Assembly: GCA_027382625.1 (NCBI GenBank)
Contig: JAJKFJ010022255.1
Coordinates: 1 to 64,000, forward strand
From: Tetmemena sp. SeJ-2015
Lineage: Eukaryota; Ciliophora; Spirotrichea; Sporadotrichida; Oxytrichidae
Direction of reading: 5' to 3'
Length of the DNA: 64,000 nt
The notes under the pieces are model-generated. The model made no database searches. It was not told the origin of the DNA and saw only the letters and a list, made by a program, of their open reading frames with translations. This document shows positions 47,850-57,779 of this stretch, one piece after another. How positions within the stretch are numbered: position 1 is the stretch's first letter; each line of letters starts with the position of its first letter. The translations under genes and the position numbers were made by a program.

Positions 47850-50800
47850 AATAGAATAAATAATTACTGAAGAAAAGGTAGACTCAGAGTCGGAATGAGG
47901 GCCACTGCCTGGATGCTGTTCATGAAGATTCTCTGTTTCTATCCTTTTAAAACTTCGTTTCTTTGTTTCTCTATCATTCTAGGTCGATAAATAATTTATT
48001 TAAGGTAGATTTTGTAGAAGTATTGGAACTATTAATCTAGGCGAATTAATCCTCATTCAAATGTAGGCTTAAAATAATTATGATGCTTTGGTCGTGAGAA
48101 GGCAGGTAAATCTAAGTTGGCTTTTAGCTCTATATGCAAAGTTTTTTCTTCATGTGATGGGAGTCATGCTTTTCTTATATAATGTGCACCACTTTGAAAT
48201 AAGTTATAAGCATAATGAAATTAGTTAGTTTATACTTGAGGTTGCTGATTGACTTTCTTATCAAGGCACTCCTCAAGGATCTTAATAAACTACTGCTGAC
48301 CATTTTGTAAGCCAGCCTTCGGGGATCCTATATAAGACTAAGGACTTGGATCTAATTTGGCTATAATCTACCCTTGGCCAGCTGATTTAAGCTGATCTTA
48401 TTTCAATTAAAAATCAATGAGTATACTTAATCTTAGAGACTCTTAATTTTATACTTATACTTAATATTCTTCTAGTTGATGGTTAAATTGGTTTCCTTTA
48501 AGTTCTTTATTACATCTTTCTGCTTGTCTATCTTTCTTTGCTATTCCTCAGCTTAAAATATAAGGATGTACAATTAAACTTATGTCTATACAGAGAATAC
48601 TTTTCATTTAGAGAAGCTATTTCATTCTCTTGGTAGTCCATAACTGTCTACGCTTACTAGTTCAGATGTTTTAGCTCTTCTGAGAAGGCCTGAGCCTTTA
48701 AGAAATTTTCATCTACCTCTCTCAGGTGACTCAATTGATTAAGTTCCTCTGCAAGTCTTTAATTTTCTTCCTGCTGTCTCATTACGGCCTCTTAGAGGAG
48801 CTAATTTTGCTACTGCTGTTGTTTCAGCTCTTTCTTGGCCTTAGAAAAGTTAGTCTTCACTTATTCTTTCTCCTCTTAGTCTCTTTCATTAAACTAAGGC
48901 TTTAAATATGGCTCAAAACTTAAAATGATAAGTTTAGTTTATATCTTGAGACTTTAATAGTGCTATTGTAGCATTTTAACTTGGTCTTTCATCTCAATCA
49001 GCTTCTGCTCTTGGGAATCAACTTGCATCTCCTTGATCTGCAGTTTTTACTCTAAGTTTTGCTTGTTCCTGGTCAGTTCTTTCTTCTCATTCTCGTAGTT
49101 AACTTAAGGAAAATGGAAAATTGTAAAAAATGTTGGTAACTTCTATGCGAGCCAGTTTTTCCTTAAAGAAGGCGATTTGAAGTTCTTAAGATTCTATCTT
49201 TTCCTAATTAAGCCTCTCCTTCTCCCTGTAGTAGTTTGTCTCAGGTGTCTTGTTGATCTGCCTCATTGGAGAAACAGATTCAATAAATTTAAATACCCTA
49301 TAAAATGAGATTTGTATCTTGTGTTTATCTAAATATTATAAGATTAATGCTTAAGCTTACCTCTTAACTTATAGATGTGAGATTCTAATAGGCAAAGTGC
49401 TACCTCTAATTAAGCATGTTTTCCTTATCTTCAAGTCGGTTGTATGACTGCTGATTGTGATGTAGCGACTAGTTAGTCTGTGAGTGAAATAGTCTTTATA
49501 ATCAAAGCTTAGCTGAGAAGAACTCTTATCCCTTTCTCTGCCCCGCTCATTCCTCTACTATTGAAGACTTGAATGTTAGTTGTGCGGCAGTAAACTGAAC
49601 TTGTTGTTGAGACCTAGTGGTGTAACTAACTTAGAGAGTTCAGATCTGCTATCCTTATCTAAGTGCTGATTCTAATCCACTCCGCTGATATCGTCATGAG
49701 ATTACTGCTCTCTATCTGAACGATAAATTAATTATAGACTCCTAATACTTTTTAGGATAGGGCTGTTCATCAAAGAAAGAGAGGACTTATTAGGGTCAAA
49801 GTTGCTCACTTGACTTCTATCTAGACTTTTTTATCTCTGATGAATGCTTGATGACCTCAAACCGCTGCTTTGTAAAACTCCATTACTGAATCCTACTCCA
49901 CCCATATTCCCTAAAGAGGGCAAAATTTGTGATGAACTGGTGTGAAGATTGCTAGATTAAGAATTAAAGCCAGTTTATGTTGCTCCTAAGGCAATTAGGA
50001 AATTACCTCCAGTAGAAAAGCTTTGAATGCTATCCTTCATCAGCACTTTAGCTCTTTCACTGCTGAATAACTCCTTGATCTTACTTTAATATAATTCTTA
50101 GCCTTAGGTTAGAAACCAATAAAAGTATCTGTAAATTGCATAGCATTTTATAAACCACAAGCTTTGATTCTTTGATTAAATATCTTCTACTTTCATATCC
50201 TTCAATGAAATGATATTTGGTATGAGCAAGTTTCCAATCCCCCAAGCATAAACTTGTCCCTAATCATCAAGAGCTGCTGAGAATTCTCCTGAAATTATCT
50301 TTTCGATATTTTTGCCTTTCAACTGAGGAATCTCTTTAGGATAGTAAGCTGCTTTATTATGACCCAATCCCAGCTGAAAACTTTGATTTCTTCCAATTCC
50401 AAATACTCTATGACTCTGAGTTAGGCATATAGTGAAAAACTAATCTCCAAAAGCTATTTGCTTTACTTTTTCTCCCTCTATCGCAAATTCTTTCATCTCA
50501 GGGGATATTGTCTATATACAAAATAATAACAAATTTTGGTCTCTTATTGTGAAAGATTGAGGCAGTTATCATCATTTCTTCCGCATAAAAAGGCCTTGTC
50601 TTTGGTAAGTATTCCTGAATTTAAATTAAAATTACGCTAAATTGTGCTTGCCAGTTACTATGCTCATTATTTTTCCAAATAAAGAAAATTTATCTTAACA
50701 AATGAATGGTTTGAGATTGCTCTTGGTGAATTTTGACTCTCAGACTCTGCTTAAAACCCAAGAGCGCCATCCAGGGAGAAGCCCCAAGAAAAAACTTGGT

Positions 50801-51437
50801 TGGATGCTATTAAGACAAGGCTATGATTTTGGTTGAAGCTTAGGTCTACAATTTAAGAGCTTGCAAGACTGCTGACAAGCATAGGGGCCTTTACATTTGA
50901 TAAAGCCTGCTGACTTTAGCCTACTCCTAGCTTTCCGTACTTATTTGAGCCCATCACAAAAAGAAGACCCTCAACTAAAATAGTTATAGAAACTAAATTC
51001 TCACCAGTCACAAAGCCCGAATGATTTAATCATTAATCATTAAACTTCTAGTATTGGAATTTAGAAACTTAAAATTCCATAATTAAGAATAAAGAAGATT
51101 TTATTTCTGATGCAAAACGAAATATCTAAATTTACGAATGAGATAGGACTAATTATTCACTTTAAATTTAAGATATTTTATACTCAGAAAATTATAAATT
51201 TTAGGAATATCATAAAAACATATATTGCATAATGATCTAAACCGCATGAGACTTTGAGGATTTGAACATCAAAGCTAAAGCTTTTAACTTTCTCAATCTC
51301 TTTCTAATCACTCTAGATTCCCAATTAGCCTTTTCGGTTGTCTCCCCACAAGTATATTTAAGTAAAACCTATAAAAAGCCTAAGAGCAGGAAAATGAAAA
51401 GTAATTCTCTTTGATAAAATAAAAGACTTACTCTTCA
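47850..51437 (-). CDS. RCC1-repeat protein with C-terminal coiled coil
   Basis: ATG at 51437. RCC1 beta-propeller repeats follow: YLWGDNRKGQLGIQSDQKEI ... VSCGLDHYA, FVMGSNKYGKLGVGQSQQAL, NHSLVLIASNQVFSWGFSLD, HRVFGIGRNQSFQLGLGHNK and AALDDQGQVYAWGIGN. Each has the expected Gly-x-x-x-x-Gly-Gln-Leu-Gly and hydrophobic-Gly-x-x-His/Phe-Ala/Ser-Leu elements. A Ser-rich linker (SNLHTSSSQILPSLGNMGGV, SSSIHQRQKSLDRSQVSNFD) comes next, then a long coiled coil (about 48300-49250). RCC1 folds act as guanine-nucleotide exchange factors or protein scaffolds; the coiled coil points to a scaffold, possibly cytoskeletal. AT-rich gaps (for example 51040-51230, 50520-50580) are IES-like. The 3' limit is approximate. 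Confidence 0.8.
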
Positions 51438-51571
51438 TTTTGAATTTAAATTTATATTGTTGATAATTTTAAATATCCTAGCAAGGACTTTATTCTATCA
51501 CATGCAGTTTTGTACAACTATAAAGTCTTAAATTATGAAATAAGATAATTCGAATAAGAGGTAATTTGTAT

Positions 51572-53756
51572 TCAATTTTTATCCGTTAAGGTTTGATAAT
51601 TCTACCAAAAATGCGCACCATCTCCACTTTAAAGCAAGCTACTAATTTGATTCAAGATCCCCTAGTTTGCATTATACATCAGTATTTCTTATTCTGTGTT
51701 TTCAGGCGCAGTCTAAGTCTAAATTCCACTAAGGAACTGTTATTAACTGCTTTCTGGAGAAAGCACATTCGGATATTTATTTTGATACTGAAGCTCCTCA
51801 TTTTATTGGTCAATCTCTTGAAAGCGCAATTACTTTGTAGAATCAATTTTACTCTCCCCTATTTGAAGATGAATTGCTCCCTTTTGAAGTATAGAGTAGT
51901 CAGTTTCCTAAGCTACTTAATCAAGAGCAACTTCTATAAGATTTTGATTAACTTGTGCTAACTCTTCATTTAGATTAACTCTTTAACTCAGATTATCTGT
52001 CTAGATATTTATTATAGTGTTATCTTCTATATCATCAAATGAGAGTTCTTTATCAAAGATACCGTCGTTGCCTTATTTTATGCTTGCCATTTAGCGGAGT
52101 CCTTGTTCAGAATTTTCTCTTGCTAAGCTCAATATTTTATTATTCTCCTCCTCTTCCTTGAATTCCTCACTTCATTCTTGTTGTTCCTATTATCTGAAGA
52201 TATTTTACTCAAGCTCTGAATCCTAAAATGCTCTATCATCCTTCCAAGAAGGCTTAATCTCATTCTCAAACCTCTCCTCCACTAAAAGAAAACTCATCAT
52301 TCGTTAAATCTTACTTTAAGTTTTAATCGAGCCTTTATGACTTTGTTTAATCTATTAAACTTGATTAGCACCATCCAAGATTAAAGCTATTTGAGACTAG
52401 TGTCCTTTTTTGGGATTGATCTTTGAAATTATATCCGGCCACTACTCATAGCTCAACTTATATTTCTTAGCATATTTTTAGATGAGCTCCTCAGAATAAA
52501 TATCTCTCCTTCTTTGTGCCTTTACACTCAATTTTAAACTCAACTTTTTTATACACTAAAATAATCATTACAACACTGGCATTCCCTTTTTAAAACAAGC
52601 TCTAATATAACAAGAATTTATATTGAGAACACAATCATCCTCTTAACTTAGATACAGTGAGATTATATATAAATACCAAAAAAAAGCATTAAAGAGAAAT
52701 GATTTCTTTCAAGTTTTAATTCAATTTATAGACAAAAACAAATTGCATAATAAGCTATTGATATTTGTAAATAAATTACTGTATTTTAAACAAATCAGAA
52801 TTTTATTTTTTTTAAATCCTTTATTTGATAGATTTTCACCAATATTTCCAATATTGAAGACTTTATTCTAAGTATCTTTGTCGATAAGTTCAAGCATTAA
52901 AATCATTCAAAAGAAATTTTTTAAGGCCTAAAACTTACTTTCTTTATAGCTTTAGACTACCTTTTCCAGAGTGTGTCAGTTATTTTCTTAGCATTTTCTT
53001 CATTGAACTTATCTATATATTTTAAATACATATTATAAGATTACCTCCTAAATAGTCTTAGATGTGATCTTTTATCCATGTTGCAAAAACTTTGCCTGGA
53101 AATACTTAGTACGGCTACTTTGGTATCTTTTTGTGCTTCTTATTGCTTAGAACTATACTCTTATCAGATTTACACGGCTTTTCACAATTGATTTTGGACT
53201 CTTGAAGGGGAATATCTCCTATTCTTTGCAATTTTGGGCTTTCTATTGTAGCTGCCCTTGATTATTAAGCCTTCATCTGAATGATCTAAGCAATTGGTAG
53301 AGGCTTTTATAATCTTCGCTTATCTGATTTTTTCTATTCAGAGTTAACGCTCTTATGCTTCGAGCAATCAGACTTTTCTCTTTTTTGCTTTTATAGTAGA
53401 AAATTTAAGTAAAATCGGTGATTGGATAAAATAATAAATGAAGACTTGCAAAATGCTGTCAGTAGAAATAGCTCAAGCATCCTCGATCTGCAACTTGCTC
53501 GATAGCAGATCAAAAAATAAAATGGGTTTCTTCTTTAATAATCGCCTCAGCTTCTCTCAGCAGTGAGATATGGTGCGCGCAATTTCTAAAATTCAAAATA
53601 CTCATACTTACAAAACTTGTGTCACTTATAACTCTTGAGTGAGCGCTCCCACACAAAAGTTGCAATGATATAAAATTCTTAAAATTCCTCGCTGAATCGA
53701 ATAGTCTAATAATATTCAAATTTGGACACACTTTAACTGCCACTATTTGATTCCAT
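51572..53756 (-). CDS. acidic Gln/Glu-rich nuclear-type protein, function unknown
   Basis: ATG at 53756 (MESNSGSQSVSKFEYYQTIR); basic blocks KKREKSDCSKHKSVNSEQKK and KKHKKIPKQPYQVFPGKVFA followed by WIKDHIQDYLG; then KYAKKYKLSYEQWPDIISKI, an acidic block (QQEQQEQSEEFKEEEENNKI) and FDKELSFDDIEDNTIINIQT, ending NYQTLTDKN and TGA 51572-51574. Gaps of AT-rich DNA (about 52560-52920, 53450-53700) are probable IESs. The mix of basic and acidic blocks resembles chromatin or transcription proteins, but no domain is diagnostic. Its start lies only 42 bp from the stop of the next gene upstream, same strand. Confidence 0.6.
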
Positions 53757-53798
53757 TTTAATTAAATATATAAATTAATTAGATTTTCTATTAAATTC

Positions 53799-54760
53799 TC
53801 AGCTATAGTTAGACTTTTAAGACTTAGCATCACCTTGAAGCGGAAATTGTGTAGTAAGTCTGCAATCATTAAGGAGTTCATTCAAATCGAATTTTAGAAT
53901 CCCCTTAGTATCTTTCAAAATAGTGGACACTATGACTCTCTTTTCTGAATCCATTGGCTTATCAATTCTAAAATTACATTATAAAAAGAGATATTATACT
54001 ATATTTGTTCAGTGATATACTAGTGAATATAACTTACTTACTTCATATTAGTTTGTTCATTTGTAGTATTGAGAGTTTGATTTTGCTCATTATAATCCAT
54101 AAACTCGCAATCCTAACTATTCTGATGATTAAAGTCCTCATACTCCTTCATTTCTAGATCGATATACTGCTACTTAGCAAGCGTTTCTTGTTCTTCCTCG
54201 TGCTCCAAAATTTTTTCTATCAGGTCCATATGCTATTCAGGGTTTTACCGCACAGCTTCAAACTATTCAGGGTTCAGAAAAAAGTTGTGAGGTTGTGTTT
54301 ATATTTGAGGTGTGTCTTTGAAACAAGCTTCATTCATATATTGTTCTTAAGATGTGATTTAGTGAGTCTATCTTAAAACCTAGTTCTCTTAGGCCCCAGA
54401 TTAGATGTACTATATATTCTATGTTTGGCTTTGGCGAGTAGGGCTGTGCTAGTACTATATGTATGGGACTATACCTTGATTGTGTTCAGGATTGAGAGTT
54501 TAATGAAGAAGGTTATTAGCCTGAAAATTAATATGATTCTGCTGTTTATTAGCTTATAGATTGCAGTTGTTAAATTAAGAGTTTATCCCTCCTCCAAAAT
54601 ACTGTTGCTGCTAAACTTATTGCATCTGCTGTTGCAAGTATGCTTATTGGATATGGCGATTTTGTAACTCCTCTTAAAACTTTGAACTCCTGATATCTCT
54701 AGCAAGGTCAAACAATTTTTCAAAAACTCTCTTGCAAAAATGCAGTTCTGGATTTTGCAT
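53799..54760 (-). CDS. Gln-rich helical protein, function unknown
   Basis: ATG at 54760 (MQNPELHFCKRVFEKLFDLA), then DIRSSKFQEELQNRHIQQAY, a poly-Gln-like tract (LQQQMQQVQQQQYFGGG), NPEQFEAVRQNPEQHMDLIE, KILEHEEEQETLAKQQYIDL, and, after an IES-like gap (about 53975-54055), DSEKRVIVSTILKDTKGILK ending at TGA 53799-53801. Unrecognised family. It abuts the even-numbered MDS cluster of CCT2 (nearest MDS ends at 54879), without overlap. Confidence 0.6.
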
Positions 54761-54851
54761 GATGGATCTTAACAAAGCTTATAAAATGAGGTTGTTATAT
54801 TTACAATTTGTTGAGTGTTATATTTTACAAAAACAAGGTTTAAAGATAAAT

Positions 54852-55506
54852 TATGACTCTTGACAGCTGAAACTAGCACCGAATATTCATTCATATTCAA
54901 ATGAGAATTTAATTAATTGATGTGGGAGATTTCCAGATCCCTTCAGTCTAAGAACAGCATACTTTAGTTACTGAAGTAAAAATAGAGATCCATCTCCAAC
55001 CTCTTCATCTTGGCAAAATATGATATACCTTAGAGGTAATAGCTCCAACAAAGGATTGCAATCATAAATACTTTATAAGCAATTATGTAATGTTTTCTAT
55101 TATATGAAACTCAAGTTTTCAACGAGAATGCTAGCGAATTCTAATAGATCGTTTCTATATCTTATATTTTAGGAAAGTATACAGTGGTATAACACTTAAT
55201 CCTAGAATTATTGACAAAATCAAGATCTTCGGCTCAAAGGTGAAGTGCAAACTTTGGATAATTAAAAGATTCTAAATGCTGGTTATGACAGTGCAGAGAT
55301 CGTTCAGAACCTCAGAAGTGAAATCTACAATGGAAACACCCACATAAAATATTTTGAATTTTAATTAGAATTTAATTTTTGATTTCAGAATTGTAGCGCC
55401 ATCATTTGAAGATCAGGATTAAAAATGCTAGGTCTTAACAAGATCAGCAACGGCAATAGCTATGTTAAACTATTTATAATCCAAAAGGACTCATTTTTGG
55501 CTGAAG
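54852..55506. other. CCT2: CCT2 cluster A: even-position and linking MDSs
   Basis: Ten segments, coordinates with strand: MDS2 55110-55138 (+); MDS4 55038-55060 (-); MDS6 55431-55461 (-); MDS8 55381-55408 (-); MDS11 54989-55015 (-); MDS17 54926-54960 (-); MDS19 55485-55506 (+); MDS21 55213-55245 (+); MDS23 54852-54879 (-); MDS25 55275-55340 (+). All are short (22-66 bp) and separated by AT-rich spacers. Each supplies the few residues missing between two consecutive segments of clusters B and C, for example MDS4 (QSFVGAI), MDS21 ([10 protein letters not shown]), MDS23 (VLVSAVKSH). Confidence 0.95.
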
Positions 55507-57592
55507 TAAAAGCGAAGCATTATAAAAATATATGCAAGAATGAGTCCTTGAGGGTTCCTCCATTTTTCTTGATGAGCTTAATGTAGTCGAGATTTTCAAT
55601 ATACGAATGAGGGAGTCTAAGTTTGTATCTCAATTGGAGCTGAGGGTGGTCATAGCGATGTTCTTAAGATCTCTTCTGAATGCTTCCTCGTCTCCAGAGT
55701 TGTCCATAGCTGAGTCTCTCAAGGTCTTAAGGGCAACATCTCTGGCTAGTCTCCATCAACTATTTATAATCCTAACTCAGATAAATCCTTTTCTGGTTGA
55801 CAAGCTTCTCAGCTTCTCTGATGAGCTCTCCAGCAATAGTTATAATGATTGGATTGGCACTTTGAGATATCGATGAGAATCTTGGCGGCAGGGTTGTCTA
55901 CGTGAATAGATTTCAGAAGCTAAACTGAAAATGTTTAGTTTCATCATCATTTGTGACAGTGATGGATCTCTTAGCAGTGGGGTCACCAACGCTTTGGAGA
56001 ATCTTATCCATGCCCTTGGGTCCGAGAGTGGTCTTTACTATAACGGCAATAGCTCTTTATTAAGGATTGCATTCTAGCAAGTTCACCCTTATCTTCGCTA
56101 GCATTAACTATTATTTGCATGTTAAACTTGAGGAAGGACATTGCCAACCATATCCATATCGTGCGACGCCATGAGTTTATAATTGAAATTTAAATAATTA
56201 TTAAGACTTCGCTCCTTAAATTTATTATTAAGTATGCTCACTCACTCCATTCGCTCAGTTTGAATTTACTACTTATCATGTATTTTATAATTAGGATATC
56301 TCAAAGTGCCAAGATTGAGCATCTTAGATTTCATTAGAGATGGAACCACCACTGTTGCAGTACTTGCTGGAGAGTCAAAAGAGAAAGTTAACCAGAAAAT
56401 TCACCCCCAGATCATCATTCAGGGATGGAGGCACTCCAATTATCGTAAACTCAGCTCCAAGCTTCTGCTTGAAGATAGAGAGCACTTCTCTAACCTCGCA
56501 GTCGATGCTGTTCTTAGACTCTCATAATATCATTAGATGTTGTTAACTTATTTGGCTGAAGGTTTCATCTTGGAGAAGAGCATTTCTACCGGATGCCCCA
56601 GGAGAAAGGAAAAGCCCAGAATTCTCATCGCTAACACCCCCATGGATCAAGACAAAATCAAATCATGAGTACTCTCATAAAATATGATGTCTCAAAGGTG
56701 AAGGTCGACTCTATGCTTAAGGTCGCAGAGATTGAAGAGGCAGAGAAGATGAAGATGAAGAAGAAGGTCGAGCAGATCCTCGCTCTCAAGCCTGACGTTT
56801 TCATCAACCGTCAACTCATCTATAACTACCCTGAGCAATTATTGGCAGAGAAAGGAATTATGGTTATTGAGCATGCCGACTTCGACGGCACTGAACGCCT
56901 CGCAGCCGTGCTAGGAGCTGAGATTCTTTCCACTTTCAATAGCACTGGTTTCTCAGAGACCCAACAGCCCAAGCTCGGAAGCTGCTAAGTGATCGAGGAG
57001 CTTATGATTGGTGAAGACAAGGTCATCTGCTTCAAGGGTTGCGCTGCTAACGAGGCTTGCTCAATCGTTCTCAGAGGCTCAGGCTCTCACATCCTCGACG
57101 AGGCTGAGAGAAGTATCCACGACGCTATCTGCGTGCTAGTTTGAATGAATACAACTACAAATGAAGTCTATTTTATGAATGAGTAAAGAGTCATAGAGTT
57201 CTATACGGCGGTGGCAACAGTGAGATCAGAATGTCCCTCGCTGTTGAGGAGCTCGCTAAGTCCGTGAGAGGAAAGCAGGCTCTTGCTATTCAGTCCTACG
57301 CTCACGCTCTCAAGCAACTACCTACCATTATTTCCGATAATGCTGGTTATTAAAATTGTCATTCAAGAAATAGTTCTCTTAATAGCATTATTTGGATTTC
57401 GATTTGATTGGAAACACCGAGGCTGGCTTGAACATGTTCAAGGGAGAAGTGGATAACATGAGGGAGCTTGGAGTAACCGAGTGCCTAAGAGTGAAGGAGC
57501 AAGCCCTGCTCTCCGCCTCTGAAGCAGCCGAGTTGATTCTAAGAGTGGACGAAATCATAAGATGCGCCCCAAGAAAGAGAGAGGGCCAGTGA
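54852..57592. CDS. CCT2: chaperonin CCT subunit beta, scrambled gene of 26 MDSs
   Basis: Joined in macronuclear order, 26 segments give one uninterrupted frame of 545 codons (544 residues plus TGA), close to the usual length of about 535 for CCT2, a subunit of the TRiC/CCT ring that folds actin and tubulin in the cytosol. The total of MDS lengths (1897) minus the 25 pointers (262) is exactly divisible by three. Landmarks: [22 protein letters not shown], the GDGTT nucleotide motif (built from MDS11 and MDS12), [81 protein letters not shown] and a C-terminal [15 protein letters not shown]. Pointers are 6-18 bp, mean about 10. Start ATG at 56172 (minus strand), stop 57590-57592 (plus strand). 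Segment maps are in the next three entries. No frame conflict remains. Confidence 0.97.
55539..56172 (-). other. CCT2: CCT2 cluster B: minus-strand MDSs
   Basis: MDS1 56172-56124 (start codon first; upstream limit not seen), MDS3 56105-56062, MDS5 56055-56042, MDS7 56035-55945, MDS9 55918-55854, MDS13 55836-55789, MDS15 55757-55634, MDS18 55595-55539. Pointers (5' to 3' in gene sense): 1/2 CTCAAGTTT, 2/3 AATGCTAGCGAA, 3/4 TGCAATCCTT, 4/5 GAGCTATT, 5/6 AGCTATTGCCGTT, 6/7 AAGACC, 7/8 CAAATGATG, 8/9 TTCTGAAATC, 9/10 GATATCTCAAAGTGCCAA. Gaps between successive segments here are small (about 6-42 bp). Confidence 0.95.
56295..57592 (+). other. CCT2: CCT2 cluster C: plus-strand MDSs
   Basis: MDS10 56295-56315, MDS12 56337-56374, MDS14 56390-56430, MDS16 56450-56520, MDS20 56551-56661, MDS22 56691-57142, MDS24 57186-57350, MDS26 57409-57592. 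Pointers: 10/11 TGCCAAGAT, 11/12 GAGATGGA, 12/13 TTGCTGGAGAG, 13/14 AACCAGAAAA, 14/15 GATGGAG, 15/16 CTCAGCTCCAA, 16/17 ATGCTGTTCTTAGACT, 17/18 AAATCTC, 18/19 AAGGACTCATT, 19/20 TTTGGCTGAAG, 20/21 GACAAAATCAA, 21/22 CTCAAAGGTGAAG, 22/23 GTGCTAGTTT, 23/24 AAGAGTCATA, 24/25 AATGCTGGTTAT, 25/26 TGGAAACACC. In cluster C the last four gaps are filled by plus- or minus-strand segments of cluster A. Confidence 0.95.
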
Positions 57593-57779
57593 ACAATAAA
57601 TAATAGTATCATCTATGAGTGCAGTGTATATCAGTTAATTAATTTAACTTCTATTCATACTACAATCACATATCTTCAGACTCCATGTAGTTTGACTAAT
57701 ATAGATTGCCATAAGTTTGAGAAAAAAGTAAATATAAATAATTTAGTTAACTTCCGCAATTATAAATTTGTGAATTAAA

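Noticed and set aside
51593..51961. 122-residue plus-strand frame
   Set aside because: Shadow of the minus-strand acidic protein, whose frame is continuous here with TAA/TAG as Gln and ends in TGA at 51572.
56055..56075. One-base frameshift in CCT2 between MQS and AIA
   Set aside because: Explained by MDS4 (55038-55060), which replaces the intervening bases; no frameshift exists.
56105..56132. A 19-20 bp IES with pointer AGTT near the CCT2 start
   Set aside because: It gives an in-frame join, but MDS2 (55110-55138) gives longer pointers (9 and 12 bp) and the expected extra residues.
56661..56691. Direct join of CCT2 MDS20 to MDS22 through AAAT
   Set aside because: In frame but lacks the conserved [11 protein letters not shown] run, which MDS21 supplies with 11- and 13-bp pointers.
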